Below, in pieces: positions 7,201 to 14,918 of a stretch of 20,627 nucleotides of DNA. Below the pieces are notes generated by a model. The model saw only the letters and a list, made by a program, of their open reading frames with translations, was not told where the DNA came from and searched no databases. This stretch comes from JAWXCH01 sp034440595 (lineage in GTDB: Bacteria > Planctomycetota > Planctomycetia > Pirellulales > JALHPA01). Where the stretch lies: the NCBI GenBank assembly GCA_034440595.1, contig JAWXCH010000191.1, positions 1 through 20,627 of the forward strand, given 5' to 3'. Made by a program: the position numbers and the translations under genes. Each line of letters begins with the position of its first letter. The stretch's first letter is position 1.

Positions 7201-8585
7201 GCCACATACTGATTATCGATGACGAAGAAGCCATCTGCTGGGGGCTGCAGCGCCTGTTGCAAGGCGAGGGCTATCAGGTCAGCACCGCATCGTCGGCGGA
7301 ACAGGCATTGGAATCGATCAAGACGGCGCGGCCAGAAGTTGTCGTGATGGATGTCCGATTGCCGGGCATGGACGGTTTGACCGCCATGCAGCCTTTGATT
7401 GCGGCGATTGGCGAGGTTCCGATCATCGTGATTACCGCCTTTGGAAATTTGGACATCGCTGTCAGAGCGCTGAAGAACGGTGCATTCGACTATCTCCCCA
7501 AGCCGTTCGATCTCGACCAGGTCACCACCGTCGTCCAACGTGCGCTGGTTCATCGCCAGAATTCGCGGCAACTTTCCGATCGCGCGGCCGCCGTCGAAAG
7601 TGTCGACACACTGCTTGGTGAAAGCACCGCGATGCAAGAGGTCTTCAAGCGAATCGCGCTGGTCGCCACCACCGACGCACCGGTCCTCATCCGTGGTGAA
7701 AGCGGTACGGGCAAGGAACTGGTCGCACGCGCCATTCATCGCCATTCGGCACGCAACAGCCAGCCATTTGTGCCGGTCAATCTGGCGTCGCTCAGTCCAA
7801 CATTGATCGAAAGCGAACTGTTCGGGCACGTTCGCGGGGCGTTTACTGGCGCCGATACCAGCCGCCAAGGCCTGCTGACGCTAGCGCAGTCTGGGACCGT
7901 ACTGTTTGATGAGGCTGCCGATATTCCGCTGAGTGTGCAGGTCAAATTGCTGCGCGTGCTGGAGCAGCGCGAAGTGACCCCTGTGGGCAGTGCCGCGGCA
8001 GCAGCGGTATCCTTCAGAGTCATTGCTGCTACGCATCGCGATCTGCGCGAACAATGCGCGGCAGGAACTTTTCGCGAGGATCTCTACTTTCGCCTGGCGG
8101 TATTCGAGATTGAGCTGCCACCTCTCCGAAATCGCACGACCGATATCCCGATTCTGGCTGAACATTTCTTGCAGCGTTGCGACCAGAATCGCGGCAGTTA
8201 TTTCTTGCCCGAGACCATCGAAGCGATGTGCAATCGTCCCTGGCCCGGCAATGTGCGCGAACTCCGCAACGCCGTGGAGCATGCGGCATTGGTTGCCCGT
8301 AACGGGCCAATCGGACCAGAGCATTTGCCTACTATGCCGATTACAAAAGCTCCTGAGGCAGCTTCTTCGGAACAGAGCATGCAGCAGGCGGTGCGAAAGT
8401 GGACGACAGAACAAATGTCCAACAATGTGCAGCGCGATCTGCACGAGCGATTTTTATCCGCCGCCGAACCGGCGCTTCTGGAAACGATCTTGCAGCAGAA
8501 CGGTGACAACCGCGCCGCGGCAGCCGAACTGCTGGGCATTCACCGCGCCACGCTACGGAAGAAGCTGCAAAGCCAGTCAGACTAG
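7197..8585 (+). CDS. NtrC-family response regulator (receiver, AAA+, Fis-type HTH)
   Basis: The receiver domain (1-115) has the acidic pair DD at 8-9, phosphoacceptor Asp52 in VVMDVRLPGMDG, Thr80 and Lys102. The sigma-54 AAA+ domain (about 138-375) has Walker A GESGTGKE (167-174), an intact GAFTGA loop (214-219), Walker B VLFDEA (235-240), FREDLYFR (292-299) and WPGNVREL (349-356). The Fis-type HTH is at about 434-457 (NRAAAAELLGIHRATLRKKL). Phosphorylation at Asp52 should drive oligomerisation and activation of sigma-54 promoters. The ATG at 7197 overlaps the kinase stop in ATGA, which indicates translational coupling and a cognate pair. Walker B is followed by AADIP rather than the usual I/V-rich stretch, a mild variation. 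Confidence 0.95.
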   Translation: MSHILIIDDEEAICWGLQRLLQGEGYQVSTASSAEQALESIKTARPEVVVMDVRLPGMDGLTAMQPLIAAIGEVPIIVITAFGNLDIAVRALKNGAFDYLPKPFDLDQVTTVVQRALVHRQNSRQLSDRAAAVESVDTLLGESTAMQEVFKRIALVATTDAPVLIRGESGTGKELVARAIHRHSARNSQPFVPVNLASLSPTLIESELFGHVRGAFTGADTSRQGLLTLAQSGTVLFDEAADIPLSVQVKLLRVLEQREVTPVGSAAAAAVSFRVIAATHRDLREQCAAGTFREDLYFRLAVFEIELPPLRNRTTDIPILAEHFLQRCDQNRGSYFLPETIEAMCNRPWPGNVRELRNAVEHAALVARNGPIGPEHLPTMPITKAPEAASSEQSMQQAVRKWTTEQMSNNVQRDLHERFLSAAEPALLETILQQNGDNRAAAAELLGIHRATLRKKLQSQSD

Positions 8586-8612
8586 GCACAAAAGCTTCGC
8601 ATCACAATGCGT

Positions 8613-9524
8613 TTATCGGATGATTGCGGCGCGAATTTTTGCCTGAGGAAGTGATGCTTTGCTTGGTACACGCACTATCCCATCCGTTGCGTGCAATGTC
8701 TCCAGTGGCTGGAAGTACCAGTTTCCATCCTGCTCAATCCAGCACTGCGTATGGCTGCGCGAACCTAGAAAATCGGAGCTGATTGATACCTGCACGGTAG
8801 TGCGCGGTGATTCTGACTTTACTATTTCAACTCCTATCTCGACTGAATCTCCATCGGGGCGATATTCGTCCAGAATCGATGTAAAGTGCCGCATCCGCCA
8901 GCGCTTGAACTCGGCAAGTTGGACCGGGTCATCTTGCATAAAAGCTTCAGCGTCGTCCCAATCCCCTGCAAGGCAAGTCAATGTTAACTCTCGGGAAGGC
9001 GTCGCAACGGAATAGTCGAATAGCCGTAGTAGCAGCGAACTACCGAAGACGATCGCTCCCACAAGCAAACTGCCCCAGACGCAGGCAACTTTCCGGTTCA
9101 ATCGACCATCGGCAGTAGTTAGCTTATCAGTGAACCAATCACCGATAGTCTTCTTGCCTCGACCACTGCGCACCACCCGGCGCAACTCTGCGGCTTCTTG
9201 CACCCCGCGTAGTTTGCGGTCTGGTCCGATCGCCAACGGCAACTTGCAACTGCTGCACTGAACTCCTCGATTGGCCAGCATCGAAGGAATCGAGCCGGAT
9301 CGCCCACAACGTGGGCAGTGGAACGGCATTTGCGGCAATTCGTCGTGTGAACGGATGTGCCCATCAAGCGCTATTAAAAAGCAGCACGAACATTGCGGGC
9401 AGCGAATGCTGTTGCTCAAGCTCTTCCACTCGACCCAGCCCGCGGAGTGGCACTTGGGACAAGTGAGAGTCAGTCGGAACAGCGCCCGATCCGAACAATC
9501 GACTGTTTGCGAATCGGCGATCAT
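8613..9524 (-). CDS. Membrane protein with two tandem four-cysteine zinc ribbons
   Basis: This 303-residue protein starts at ATG 9524. Two zinc-ribbon modules with identical spacing occupy the N-terminal 95 residues: C22-X2-C25-X16-C42-X2-C45 and C70-X2-C73-X16-C90-X2-C93. A basic linker (RRVVRSGRGKK) precedes a single transmembrane helix at about 146-168, and a C-terminal domain of about 130 residues follows with no motif I recognise. With the ribbons cytoplasmic, the C-terminal domain would lie outside. Ribbons of this kind bind nucleic acid or protein, but the function here is unknown. The gene converges on the NtrC gene, leaving 27 bases between stops, and lies downstream of the DUF1559 gene on the same strand across a 164-base AT-rich gap. 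Confidence 0.75.
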   Translation of the reverse strand: MIADSQTVDCSDRALFRLTLTCPKCHSAGWVEWKSLSNSIRCPQCSCCFLIALDGHIRSHDELPQMPFHCPRCGRSGSIPSMLANRGVQCSSCKLPLAIGPDRKLRGVQEAAELRRVVRSGRGKKTIGDWFTDKLTTADGRLNRKVACVWGSLLVGAIVFGSSLLLRLFDYSVATPSRELTLTCLAGDWDDAEAFMQDDPVQLAEFKRWRMRHFTSILDEYRPDGDSVEIGVEIVKSESPRTTVQVSISSDFLGSRSHTQCWIEQDGNWYFQPLETLHATDGIVRVPSKASLPQAKIRAAIIR

Positions 9525-9562
9525 CGATGGGTATGCCTTGTGGGTCAGCTAAAAGTCCAACA

Positions 9563-9659
9563 ATAAAATGATTGCTGACTGATAACAAACGATAAATCAG
9601 ACGGAGCTATCAGCTATTTGTCGTTGCCGATCTGTCATTTGTTATCAATCATTTATTAT
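9563..9659 (-). repeat. Imperfect AT-rich inverted repeat between the DUF1559 and zinc-ribbon genes
   Basis: GATAACAAA at 9581-9589 pairs perfectly with TTTGTTATC at 9638-9646. The outer arm ATAAAATGATT at 9563-9573 pairs nearly completely with AATCATTTATTAT at 9647-9659; the left arm carries a 7-base insertion. The gap is markedly AT-richer than its surroundings. It could terminate the DUF1559 transcript or carry regulatory sites for the zinc-ribbon gene. Confidence 0.45.
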
Positions 9660-9688
9660 GTGTTATTGTTGCGATCGCGTCGTTTGGA

Positions 9689-10861
9689 CTAGTAATCCGT
9701 AGAACTGATTGCCTCGGCACTTGCCCGAGTTGTCAACGAAGCCACAACCCAGAGCGCTGTTTTGTCGGATAGAAAACGTACCGAACCGTCGGCAAAGGTG
9801 AACTGCGATCCGCCATCGTGGAAGCTGTAGTAGAGATGACCCCATTCGTTGGAATTGTTGATCACCATTTTTCCCGGAATGGTGGCAGTGGTGCTGCACC
9901 AGTCAAGGCGCTGACCGATTGGATAGGAACTATCGTTGGTGGCCCAGGCACCTCCGCGAGCACGTGCGCAGGTAGAAGCCGTCTTTTCCGCATTGGCAGG
10001 CTTCATTTCTCGCCCGCGCCAGACATCTTCGCGACCAGCACATTCACCAACCATGATCGTATTGCTGGTGCCATCGGTAACTCTGGATAAGCTTGCCGGA
10101 CGCGGTGAAACACGGATCATATCGATGCGAGGGTCTCCAGTGACGGTTGTCGTCCACGAGGGCAGAGTTCCCGCTCCGAACGGTTGCAAAACACCCGATA
10201 GAACGACATTGCTGCTGGCGGTTGTGCCGGCAGGAAAGCCGGGCACCGGAGCACCCAGCGGAAGCGTCGCTGGAAACTCCGCCAGAATCGCGCTGTGAAC
10301 ACCTTCTGGCGTAAAGTAGTCGCCGCAGGCACCTATCTTGTGTCCTACGCCGGGGTCACTTTTGAATTGAGTGCGATCCTGAATCGGTGTCGTAGGACAC
10401 ATGAACACATCGACATGCTTTTGAACCGTAACGCCGTTCGGAACATCAGTACTGTTTGTCGCCGGAATGAAACTGCCAGGATTGGCCGGGTCGGCAATGT
10501 ACGAACTCTTTAATCTCCACCAATCCTGATCGAGATCGTAATTCGCATTGCTGACAAGATTCGCCTGCTCAAGAAATGGCAGCAGGTCGGGAGCCCAGCT
10601 TCGCGCCGCCCCATCGCTCTCAACTCGCTTGGAGTAGGGTAGGCTGCGGTGCGAAGCTTCGTAGCTGTGAAACGCTAATCCTAGCTGCCGCATGTTACTC
10701 TGGCACGATGCACGCCGCGCTGCTTCACGCGCATGTTGCACTGCCGGGAGCAGTATAGAAATCAGGATCCCAATGATCACAATCACGACCAACAGTTCGA
10801 CCAGCGTAAAACCGTGATGTCGTGGACGCGATTGACCGACCGAAATGGAGCTAGTCTTCAT
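9689..10861 (-). CDS. DUF1559-type protein with prepilin (type IV pilin-like) N-terminus
   Basis: The N-terminus is a textbook type III signal: basic leader RPRHHG, cleavage after Gly17, then FTLVE with Glu at mature position 5 and a hydrophobic helix to about residue 40. Residues 45-60 (REAARRASCQSNMRQLGLA) and the C-terminal HDGGSQFTFADG, an H-X9-DG motif at 348-359, mark the planctomycete DUF1559 family (named SBP_bac_10 in Pfam). These proteins occur in many copies per planctomycete genome and are thought to be pseudopilin-like surface or secretion components; none has a settled function. The start ATG 10861 has GAGGA six bases upstream (complement of 10868-10872). A sigma-54-like promoter lies about 110 bases upstream. 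Confidence 0.93.
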   Translation of the reverse strand: MKTSSISVGQSRPRHHGFTLVELLVVIVIIGILISILLPAVQHAREAARRASCQSNMRQLGLAFHSYEASHRSLPYSKRVESDGAARSWAPDLLPFLEQANLVSNANYDLDQDWWRLKSSYIADPANPGSFIPATNSTDVPNGVTVQKHVDVFMCPTTPIQDRTQFKSDPGVGHKIGACGDYFTPEGVHSAILAEFPATLPLGAPVPGFPAGTTASSNVVLSGVLQPFGAGTLPSWTTTVTGDPRIDMIRVSPRPASLSRVTDGTSNTIMVGECAGREDVWRGREMKPANAEKTASTCARARGGAWATNDSSYPIGQRLDWCSTTATIPGKMVINNSNEWGHLYYSFHDGGSQFTFADGSVRFLSDKTALWVVASLTTRASAEAISSTDY

Positions 10862-10971
10862 ATGGAATCCTCATGACGTAAGAATGGTGACCCTGAACTG
10901 CAATCCGGTAGACTGCAGAAATGTTTAGATCGCTTGCCCCGACGGGAGACGTGGATCGCTGCCCGGCCTTA

Positions 10972-10987
10972 GGCAAATGGCGTACCA
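10972..10987 (-). promoter_or_regulatory. Candidate sigma-54 (-24/-12) promoter upstream of the DUF1559 gene
   Basis: The minus strand reads TGGTACGCCATTTGCC. Compared with the consensus TGGCACG-N4-TTGC[A/T], the GG and GC elements are intact and correctly spaced; only the fourth and last bases differ. It lies in a non-coding gap, points toward the gene, and would give a leader of about 100 bases. Confidence 0.6.
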
Positions 10988-11064
10988 AGAAGATCGCCAG
11001 CAGAATACCTAGAATCGTCGCAGGTTATCGAGATTGATGTCGCAGCGCCCGCTCTGCGATGGAC

Positions 11065-11092
11065 AATAATTCACCGCGCGCGGTGATTTTTT
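11065..11092 (-). terminator. Perfect 16-base palindrome with flanking A/T tracts, likely terminator of the SDR gene
   Basis: TCACCGCGCGCGGTGA at 11071-11086 is a perfect palindrome about 40 bases after the SDR stop. On the minus strand it is preceded by six A and followed by ATTATTGT; on the plus strand it is followed by six T. This is the form of a bidirectional factor-independent terminator, with the better T tract on the plus strand, where no gene is seen. Confidence 0.55.
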
Positions 11093-11124
11093 CGCCGTCG
11101 ATATTAGGTGCAGTCGAAGCAGTC

Positions 11125-11910
11125 TCAGTCGGGAACTCCCATGCCACCCTTGGCCCACCAGGGGAGCGTGCTACCGCCGTCGACCAGCATGCTGCTGCCC
11201 GTCATATATTCACTGGCGGGGTCACACAGATACAGTGCCGCGCGGCCGATTTCGTCAGGCCGACCCAGTCGACCCCAGGGGAGTTGCTTGCCGACAGTGG
11301 CAATTTTTTGCTCGCTGGCATACTTTCTCTCGCCGGGCGTGTCGATCCAGCCCGGATGAATCATATTCACGCGGATCCTTTGGTCGACCAGTTCAAGTGC
11401 CGCGGTGCGTGCCATTTGATCGATCGCCGCTTTCGCCATGTTGTAGGCCATGGACGTGGGAATGGGAATGTACGAATGCGGCGAACTGACCACGACAATC
11501 GATCCTCCTGCTCCCTGGCGAATCATCTGCTGTGCCGAAGCGCGCAGAACGTAGAAGGCACCCCACATCGTGACATCAACCGTGCGGTGAAACCCCTCCA
11601 TATTGGCGCTGACAAATGGCTCTCGATCGCTATAGACCGCATTGGTCACGGCAATGTCCAAGTGGCCAAACTCGTTCACCACATCGGCAACCATCTTTTC
11701 AACATCGGCCTGCCGGGCCACATCAACCGGGTAGAGAGCCGCGCGGCGACCAAGCTGGCGGATTTGTTCGGCAGTCTCTTCGGCCTCGTGCTGATCCCCG
11801 AGAAAATTGATGGCAATATCGGCACCGGCTCCGGCCAGCGCGATGGCAATCCCTTTGCCGATTCCGCGACTCCCCCCGGTGATCAACGCAACTTTGTTCT
11901 GCAACACCAT
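11125..11910 (-). CDS. Short-chain dehydrogenase/reductase (SDR), classical type
   Basis: This 261-residue protein has a normal classical SDR length. The nucleotide-binding motif TGGSRGIG is at 11-18, and the catalytic residues are Ser143, Tyr156 and Lys160 (YNMAK). HPGWIDTPG after the catalytic segment fits the family. The usual NNAG structural motif reads TNAV (89-92). The end matches the usual YMTGSSMLVDGG. No acidic residue typical of strict NAD users is obvious after the second strand (NFLGDQ), so cofactor choice is open. It resembles glucose 1-dehydrogenase/3-oxoacyl-reductase-like SDRs, but the substrate cannot be told from sequence. AGGA lies seven bases before ATG 11910. The next minus-strand gene upstream ends 107 bases away. 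Confidence 0.9.
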   Translation of the reverse strand: MVLQNKVALITGGSRGIGKGIAIALAGAGADIAINFLGDQHEAEETAEQIRQLGRRAALYPVDVARQADVEKMVADVVNEFGHLDIAVTNAVYSDREPFVSANMEGFHRTVDVTMWGAFYVLRASAQQMIRQGAGGSIVVVSSPHSYIPIPTSMAYNMAKAAIDQMARTAALELVDQRIRVNMIHPGWIDTPGERKYASEQKIATVGKQLPWGRLGRPDEIGRAALYLCDPASEYMTGSSMLVDGGSTLPWWAKGGMGVPD

Positions 11911-12017
11911 GTGGTGATCCTGATGTCTAATGAGGCGGCTCGACTGAAGAAACGAACGGCCCGGTTAGTGTAACTCGGCGAAGTCGAAGTTGCACGCCAA
12001 ATCGGAGTGGTTTACCT

Positions 12018-13634
12018 TCAGGGAGTACGCAAGAAGGATTGATACTGCCGATCCAGGTCGCCATAAATTTGACCGGTAAGCCGCGCAAGCGTAATACTAT
12101 CCGCTCGACCTCCATAAACGGCCAGCAGGTATTCAACCAGTGCGCCGCGGTACTGTCCCTCGTTGCCACTCATCAAGAACAGCGTCTGTCCTGCAATCTG
12201 GCTATAGAGCATGGGCAAATTCGCACTGCGCTGGAACTCTAGCATGCCATCTGTGACGAGCGTCCCAAACGGAACGTAGAACTGCGTTTCCAAAAGCCGC
12301 TCTCGGGCGGCCGGTGCCCGTCCTTCGTCCAGACTTCCCAGCGTGTAGTACTCGTCGTGTTCGACCAGCGACTCAAAATAACACGCCACCCCTTCGACAA
12401 TCCAAAAGTTGTTCTTCTTGCCTACTTCCTTAATGGTCTGGCGAGATTCCTGAAACAGTTGATGCACCGCCTCGTGCAGAAGCGTTCCTTCCGACTGTTT
12501 TTCATCCGCAAAAAAGTACGCCACGCGAGTCTGCGAAAAGTAGATCCCCAGCGTCATCTCGATCTGCGCCTGCGCCGGGCGAAGCGCCTGATTGTACTCT
12601 TCGCGATTGCGAAAATAGGCCACATTGTACTGACGCCGTGCAGTGGATGGTAACTTAGTCACTCCGCTGGCAGTGCCCGTTTTGCCGTCGCCATCGGTCG
12701 TTTGCTTGGCACGGCGGAACCAGTTCTCCATCACGGTTCGCGGGGTATAGTACTCCACAAAAACATGACTCCAAACGTCGTGCAGCTTCTCCAAACGGCG
12801 CGCCAACTCGGCCCCTTGTTCCAAGCTGTGATTCGTCGTGACTAGGTAATGTTCGCTCGAGATACGCCAGCCGGTCTTGATATTGGCATGCTGCGCTTCG
12901 TCGCGAGCAGTGTCGATCCACTTGCCACGCCAATAACGCTCCCCCGCGTCGTACCGTTTAACGTGATCCGCTGGTAACCAGCCAAACTTCTCGGTCAGAA
13001 CCTGTCCAGTCGCCAGCCGCCGGGCCGTGTCAGCTTGCACCCAGCGATCTTGATAACGAACGTACCCCAGAATCTCGCGCGCCGCAGCTTGATCAGGATT
13101 TTCGCGGCAAGCCTCTCGGACCAGATCATACGACAGCGTGTACTGCTTGGCGGTATGGGCTTTTTCGGCCAGCGCAAACAATCGCTCTGCTTGCTTTTGA
13201 CGCAGCGTGCTGAAGCGTTTGACATATTCGGCATTATTACTTTGATCTGTTGCACTATCCCCACGAACCGAACCGGCCAGCGAATCTGGCAGCTTGAAGA
13301 TATAGATCCGATCCGGCTTCCGCGTCACCTGCCAGCCACGCACCCGCTCGGCCTGAGCGGTCAACTTCTGCTGCTCACACCAATCGGCCAGCGACGATAG
13401 TTCAGCACCATAACGGGTCTGCAACTCTTGCCGCGACTTCTGCCAACTTGGATCTGCGGCAGTTGAAGTTTTGTCCGGCACCGTTGCCAACTGCGCGTCA
13501 ACTTTGGAAGTGAATGCGATTGCCAGCAGAATTCCCGGCGCACACCAAGCGCACAGCACCATGACAATTCGCTGCTTCAAATTGAAACGGCACAATCTCA
13601 TGGTCATTTGGTCGTGTGCAGGGAGTCGTGGCAT
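12018..13634 (-). CDS. Secreted DUF1570-type protein with HExxH metalloprotease motif
   Basis: From ATG 13634 it has 538 residues; ATG at residue 10 or 12 is also possible and gives a neater signal peptide (hydrophobic about 23-41, then VDAQ). The N-terminal half holds helical, TPR-like segments (about 145-200). The C-terminal half has HEAVH at 387-391 in LLHEAVHQLF, followed 23 residues later by Glu414 in WIVEGVACYFE. This is the layout of gluzincin zinc proteases (two His plus a downstream Glu as ligands, Glu388 as base). This matches the planctomycete DUF1570 family, whose activity is unproven to my knowledge. It is probably a periplasmic or outer-surface peptidase or binding protein. The AroE homologue gene ends 198 bases from its start, on the same strand. 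Confidence 0.85.
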   Translation of the reverse strand: MPRLPAHDQMTMRLCRFNLKQRIVMVLCAWCAPGILLAIAFTSKVDAQLATVPDKTSTAADPSWQKSRQELQTRYGAELSSLADWCEQQKLTAQAERVRGWQVTRKPDRIYIFKLPDSLAGSVRGDSATDQSNNAEYVKRFSTLRQKQAERLFALAEKAHTAKQYTLSYDLVREACRENPDQAAAREILGYVRYQDRWVQADTARRLATGQVLTEKFGWLPADHVKRYDAGERYWRGKWIDTARDEAQHANIKTGWRISSEHYLVTTNHSLEQGAELARRLEKLHDVWSHVFVEYYTPRTVMENWFRRAKQTTDGDGKTGTASGVTKLPSTARRQYNVAYFRNREEYNQALRPAQAQIEMTLGIYFSQTRVAYFFADEKQSEGTLLHEAVHQLFQESRQTIKEVGKKNNFWIVEGVACYFESLVEHDEYYTLGSLDEGRAPAARERLLETQFYVPFGTLVTDGMLEFQRSANLPMLYSQIAGQTLFLMSGNEGQYRGALVEYLLAVYGGRADSITLARLTGQIYGDLDRQYQSFLRTP

Positions 13635-13784
13635 CTAAATCCATCGCGCGAATGCGGAAACTCTATTTTACTCTGCCGCCATGCCAGAATCTGCTTAGAA
13701 AATCGCAGGAAGTACAGTCCGAGAACCTTGCCCCTTCGCCACTCATGAATACGTGCTCAAACGCCTGGCCCAGCGAGCCGTCAA

Positions 13785-13815
13785 AACCGGTGGAACCGCT
13801 CCAGTGGGACCGGTT
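13785..13815. repeat. Inverted repeat in the gap between the AroE homologue and DUF1570 genes
   Basis: Arms AACCGGT (13785-13791) and ACCGGTT (13809-13815) pair over 7 bp around a 17-base loop, directly after the stop of the AroE homologue. No T tract follows on the minus strand. The rest of this 198-base gap shows no other signal. Confidence 0.35.
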
Positions 13816-13832
13816 GCCAGGGGCAGCGATCC

Positions 13833-14675
13833 TTAAACGCTGAGAAACTCCTCCAGCGCCTCGCGCATCAGCGACACGTCGGGCGAAATGCCAGTCCAGA
13901 GCTGAAAGCAAATAGCCGCCTGATTGACCAGCATGCCTAGCCCATCCACGGTCGGGCAGCCCCGTTTACTCGCCTCGTGCAGCAGCCGCGTGTTGGCCGG
14001 GTTGAACACCACATCGGCCACAGTCAACGAGGCCGCCAACGTATCCAAAACTAACGGCACGCGGGCACTGCTGTTGAATAGCCCGATGGAGGTGGCATTC
14101 ACCAACAGGTCGGTCCCCTGCGGCACGGAGTAGTCACCTTCCCAGAGCTGAAATGACGCTGTGGCGGATAGTTCGCTGACGAGCAGTTGTGCCAGTTGTT
14201 CGCCGCGCTCGGCCGAGCGATTGACGACGGTGATCTCCGCAGTACCGGCCATTGCCAGTTCAACGGCGATCGCACGCGCTGCTCCTCCAGCACCCAGAAT
14301 CACCACTTTCTTACCGGCAGGGTCCAGCGATGCACGCAGCGCCTGCACAAATCCTTTGCCATCCGTGTTCTCGCCGAGCAAACGACCATCATTGTTGACG
14401 ATACAATTCACCGCACCGATCAGGCTGGCAGCGCGACTCAATTCATCAAGATGCGGCAGCACGGCCAGCTTGTGCGGCATGGTGATATTGCCACCTCGAA
14501 ACCCCATCGCTCGCACGCCCGCGACCGCTGCCGGCAACTGCTCCGGCGTCACCTCCAACGTCAGATATCTCCAGTCGAGACCGGCGGCCACAAACGCCTT
14601 TTCCATCAGATACTGCGTTGGATTGCCGGCAACCGGCTGGCCGAACACAAAGGTAATCTCTTGCAGACTGGACAC
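13833..14675 (-). CDS. aroE: Shikimate 5-dehydrogenase homologue
   Basis: Shikimate dehydrogenase reduces 3-dehydroshikimate with NADPH in aromatic amino acid synthesis. The 280 residues contain the catalytic block NITMPHK (63-69, Lys69), VNCIV (Asn90), NTDGKGF (Asp105), the dinucleotide motif GAGGAAR (128-134), NRS (152-154) and the terminal DGLGMLVNQA. The N-terminus is unusual: where most enzymes have a H-S-x-S-P shikimate-binding motif, this one has PVAGNPTQ, so both binding serines are absent. The catalytic Lys and Asp remain, so it is probably an enzyme, either a lineage variant of AroE or one for a related substrate. The start is GTG 14675 with no clear Shine-Dalgarno; no ATG lies just upstream. 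Confidence 0.85.
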   Translation of the reverse strand: MSSLQEITFVFGQPVAGNPTQYLMEKAFVAAGLDWRYLTLEVTPEQLPAAVAGVRAMGFRGGNITMPHKLAVLPHLDELSRAASLIGAVNCIVNNDGRLLGENTDGKGFVQALRASLDPAGKKVVILGAGGAARAIAVELAMAGTAEITVVNRSAERGEQLAQLLVSELSATASFQLWEGDYSVPQGTDLLVNATSIGLFNSSARVPLVLDTLAASLTVADVVFNPANTRLLHEASKRGCPTVDGLGMLVNQAAICFQLWTGISPDVSLMREALEEFLSV

Positions 14676-14775
14676 GGCAATAATGAAGTTGAGTTGGATG
14701 TACGGTTGGGACAGGGGGCGTGCATTTTCTCATGCCGGGCCGTGCAACGCAACGGAGAACTGGCCAATCTGCGAG

Positions 14776-14813
14776 ATTCTCACTGCCGAATTCTCACTGC
14801 CGTAATCTCACCA
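14776..14813. repeat. Short tandem repeat, 14-base unit, about 2.7 copies
   Basis: The unit ATTCTCACTGCCG occurs at 14776-14788 and 14790-14802, with a degraded third copy (AATCTCACCA) at 14804-14813. It sits in the divergent gap between the AroE homologue gene and the small secreted-protein gene. It could be an operator array or a replication-slippage product. Confidence 0.6.
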
Positions 14814-14829
14814 CCACACTAGGACTCTA

Positions 14830-14856
14830 TTGACGCGAAATGCTGCGCGGTATGAT
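14830..14856 (+). promoter_or_regulatory. Candidate housekeeping promoter of the small secreted-protein gene
   Basis: TTGACG at 14830-14835 and TATGAT at 14851-14856 each match the -35 and -10 consensus at five of six positions. The spacer is 15 bases, shorter than the usual 16-18, which lowers confidence. The leader would carry a 6-bp hairpin (GCCGCC-TT-GGCGGC, 14874-14887). Confidence 0.4.
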
Positions 14857-14918
14857 GTGATGAACCGTCTGACGCCGCCTTGGCGGCATTGTTTGTCTCG
14901 ATCAAGGACCGGACTCCC

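Noticed and set aside
6903..7868. A 321-codon minus-strand open frame across the kinase/regulator boundary
   Set aside because: It lies antisense to the conserved ATPase, receiver and AAA+ domains and has no recognisable motif. Other long antisense frames opposite the AAA+ genes (2713-3408, 7881-8444) are rejected for the same reason.
11059..11973. A 304-codon plus-strand open frame opposite the SDR gene
   Set aside because: It is antisense to a clear SDR gene with intact catalytic motifs, has no family motif of its own, and its reading follows from the codon bias of the real gene.
11980..12003. Sigma-54-like TGGCGTG-N4-TTCG upstream of the SDR gene on the minus strand
   Set aside because: The -24 half is fair, but the essential GC of the -12 element reads CG, so it should not work as a sigma-54 promoter.
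13663..13911. An 82-codon minus-strand frame between the AroE homologue and DUF1570 genes
   Set aside because: It overlaps the end of the AroE homologue gene in another frame, has low-complexity sequence, and has no start signal or motif.
14161..14822. Two overlapping plus-strand open frames of over 210 codons opposite the AroE homologue gene
   Set aside because: They are in different frames on the same stretch, both antisense to the AroE homologue gene, and neither shows domain motifs.
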